Assembly: GCA_036985955.1 (NCBI GenBank)
Contig: BTQQ01000025.1
Location: 1 to 15,508, forward strand
DNA: 15,508 bases
Source of the DNA: JAUZQZ01 sp036985955
Lineage (GTDB): Bacteria > Pseudomonadota > Zetaproteobacteria > Mariprofundales > Mariprofundaceae
Reading direction: 5' to 3'
In this document: piece after piece, positions 15,014-15,508 of the stretch
Numbering within the stretch: position 1 is the stretch's first letter
Layout of the letters: each line of letters opens with the position of its first letter
Notes under the pieces: generated by a model
The model's database searches: none
Told to the model about the DNA's origin: nothing
What the model saw: the letters and a program-made list of their open reading frames with translations, nothing else
Translations under genes and position numbers: made by a program

Positions 15014-15502
15014 TTACCCCTTCGTGGGTGGTTTGTTGCAACAGGGGCCTCCATCCGATGACAGATTATCCAGTTCATTTTCCTCAGTGTAATACATCCA
15101 GCCGTGTTTCAGTCGCGCAGCCCAGCCGCTGCCAAGCGCCGCACCGGCATCAGAGATCGCCCGTTCCAGTTGCTCGGCTGTCGCCTCCAGGAGATTGTAT
15201 GAGACGGCTATTTCCCGGCCATTGATCTGCACCTCCCCGACGCCCATCATCTTTTGCAGCACATTAATCAGTTGCTGTTCCACCGCTTTTTCCACGGTAC
15301 AATCGAGAAGGAAGGTTCTGCGTTTGATGATCGCTTTGCCAGCAAGCATGGCCGATTGTTTACCGACATAAAGCGTTGGCCGGGCCAGGAAATTCTCCCG
15401 GCACTGCCGTGAGCAGAAATGGTATTCAATGCCTGTGTGCCCTGCGATAATCGTCGAATCCTTGGCATCCATGTCGCAAACAGGACATTTATTCGCCGTC
15501 AT
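15014..15502 (-). CDS. YHS-domain protein with an HMA-like domain
   Basis: A 162-residue soluble protein. The N-terminal YHS domain has CPVCDM at 6-11 and HFCSRQC at 28-34. Residues about 59-122 look like a ferredoxin-type heavy-metal-associated fold (a beta strand with FLLDCTVEKA, then a helix, GVGEVQINGREIAVSY, and a helix) but lack the CxxC pair, keeping only Cys68. The tail has a Cys pair at 154-155. It is probably a cytoplasmic metal-binding or metallochaperone protein. The ATG at 15502-15500 is only 6 bases from the window edge, so neither its ribosome binding site nor any upstream gene is visible. It is first of the three-gene metal cluster in this window. Confidence 0.8.
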   Translation of the reverse strand: MTANKCPVCDMDAKDSTIIAGHTGIEYHFCSRQCRENFLARPTLYVGKQSAMLAGKAIIKRRTFLLDCTVEKAVEQQLINVLQKMMGVGEVQINGREIAVSYNLLEATAEQLERAISDAGAALGSGWAARLKHGWMYYTEENELDNLSSDGGPCCNKPPTKG

Positions 15503-15508
15503 GATTGG

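Overview
The window reads as chromosomal DNA of a Gram-negative proteobacterium, probably a beta- or gammaproteobacterium. That placement is an inference from gene types, codon choice and a mid-50s GC look; I cannot name a genus. Every gene I can support lies on the minus strand, so transcription runs from high to low coordinates. There is no tRNA, rRNA, CRISPR array or complete insertion sequence, and no gene-free stretch longer than about 200 bases.

Reading in the direction of transcription, the right end (15502 to 14360) is a small metal-handling cluster: a YHS protein with a heavy-metal-associated-like fold, a membrane-anchored YHS protein with a His-rich linker, and a DUF5676-type membrane protein. 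Next come about 200 bases holding a decayed copy of the 3' end of the permease gene found at 6285-7469. Then follow a membrane-anchored FMN/iron-sulfur glutamate-synthase-like protein, a patatin-like phospholipase and an FAD-dependent oxidoreductase with a Cys-rich tail. A 160-bp miniature element with near-perfect terminal inverted repeats and TTAA target duplications sits between the last two. It supplies the current 3' end and stop codon of the patatin gene, and the original end can be rebuilt by removing it.

After a long imperfect palindrome (about 10109-10253) comes a copper-type P1B ATPase with two YHS and two heavy-metal-binding modules. Immediately downstream is a tight carbon-energy gene group: an APC-like permease, acetate kinase (ackA), phosphoketolase (xfp) and alpha-glucan phosphorylase (glgP). 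Together these suggest glycogen-derived sugar phosphate being cleaved by phosphoketolase to acetyl phosphate, with acetate kinase making ATP. Glycolytic or pentose-phosphate steps between glgP and xfp must be encoded elsewhere.

The left end holds an orphan F1-ATPase epsilon subunit (TTG start, preceded by a tiny overlapping leader ORF), a truncated HD-GYP domain that has lost the His of its HD motif, and the first 52 codons of a CcdA/DsbD-type thiol-reductant transporter that runs off the window.

The most promising undescribed module is the row of YHS proteins, DUF5676 protein, membrane glutamate-synthase-like protein, patatin and Cys-tailed FAD oxidoreductase next to the copper ATPase. It looks like a membrane-associated redox or metal-response set, but its function is not readable from sequence alone.
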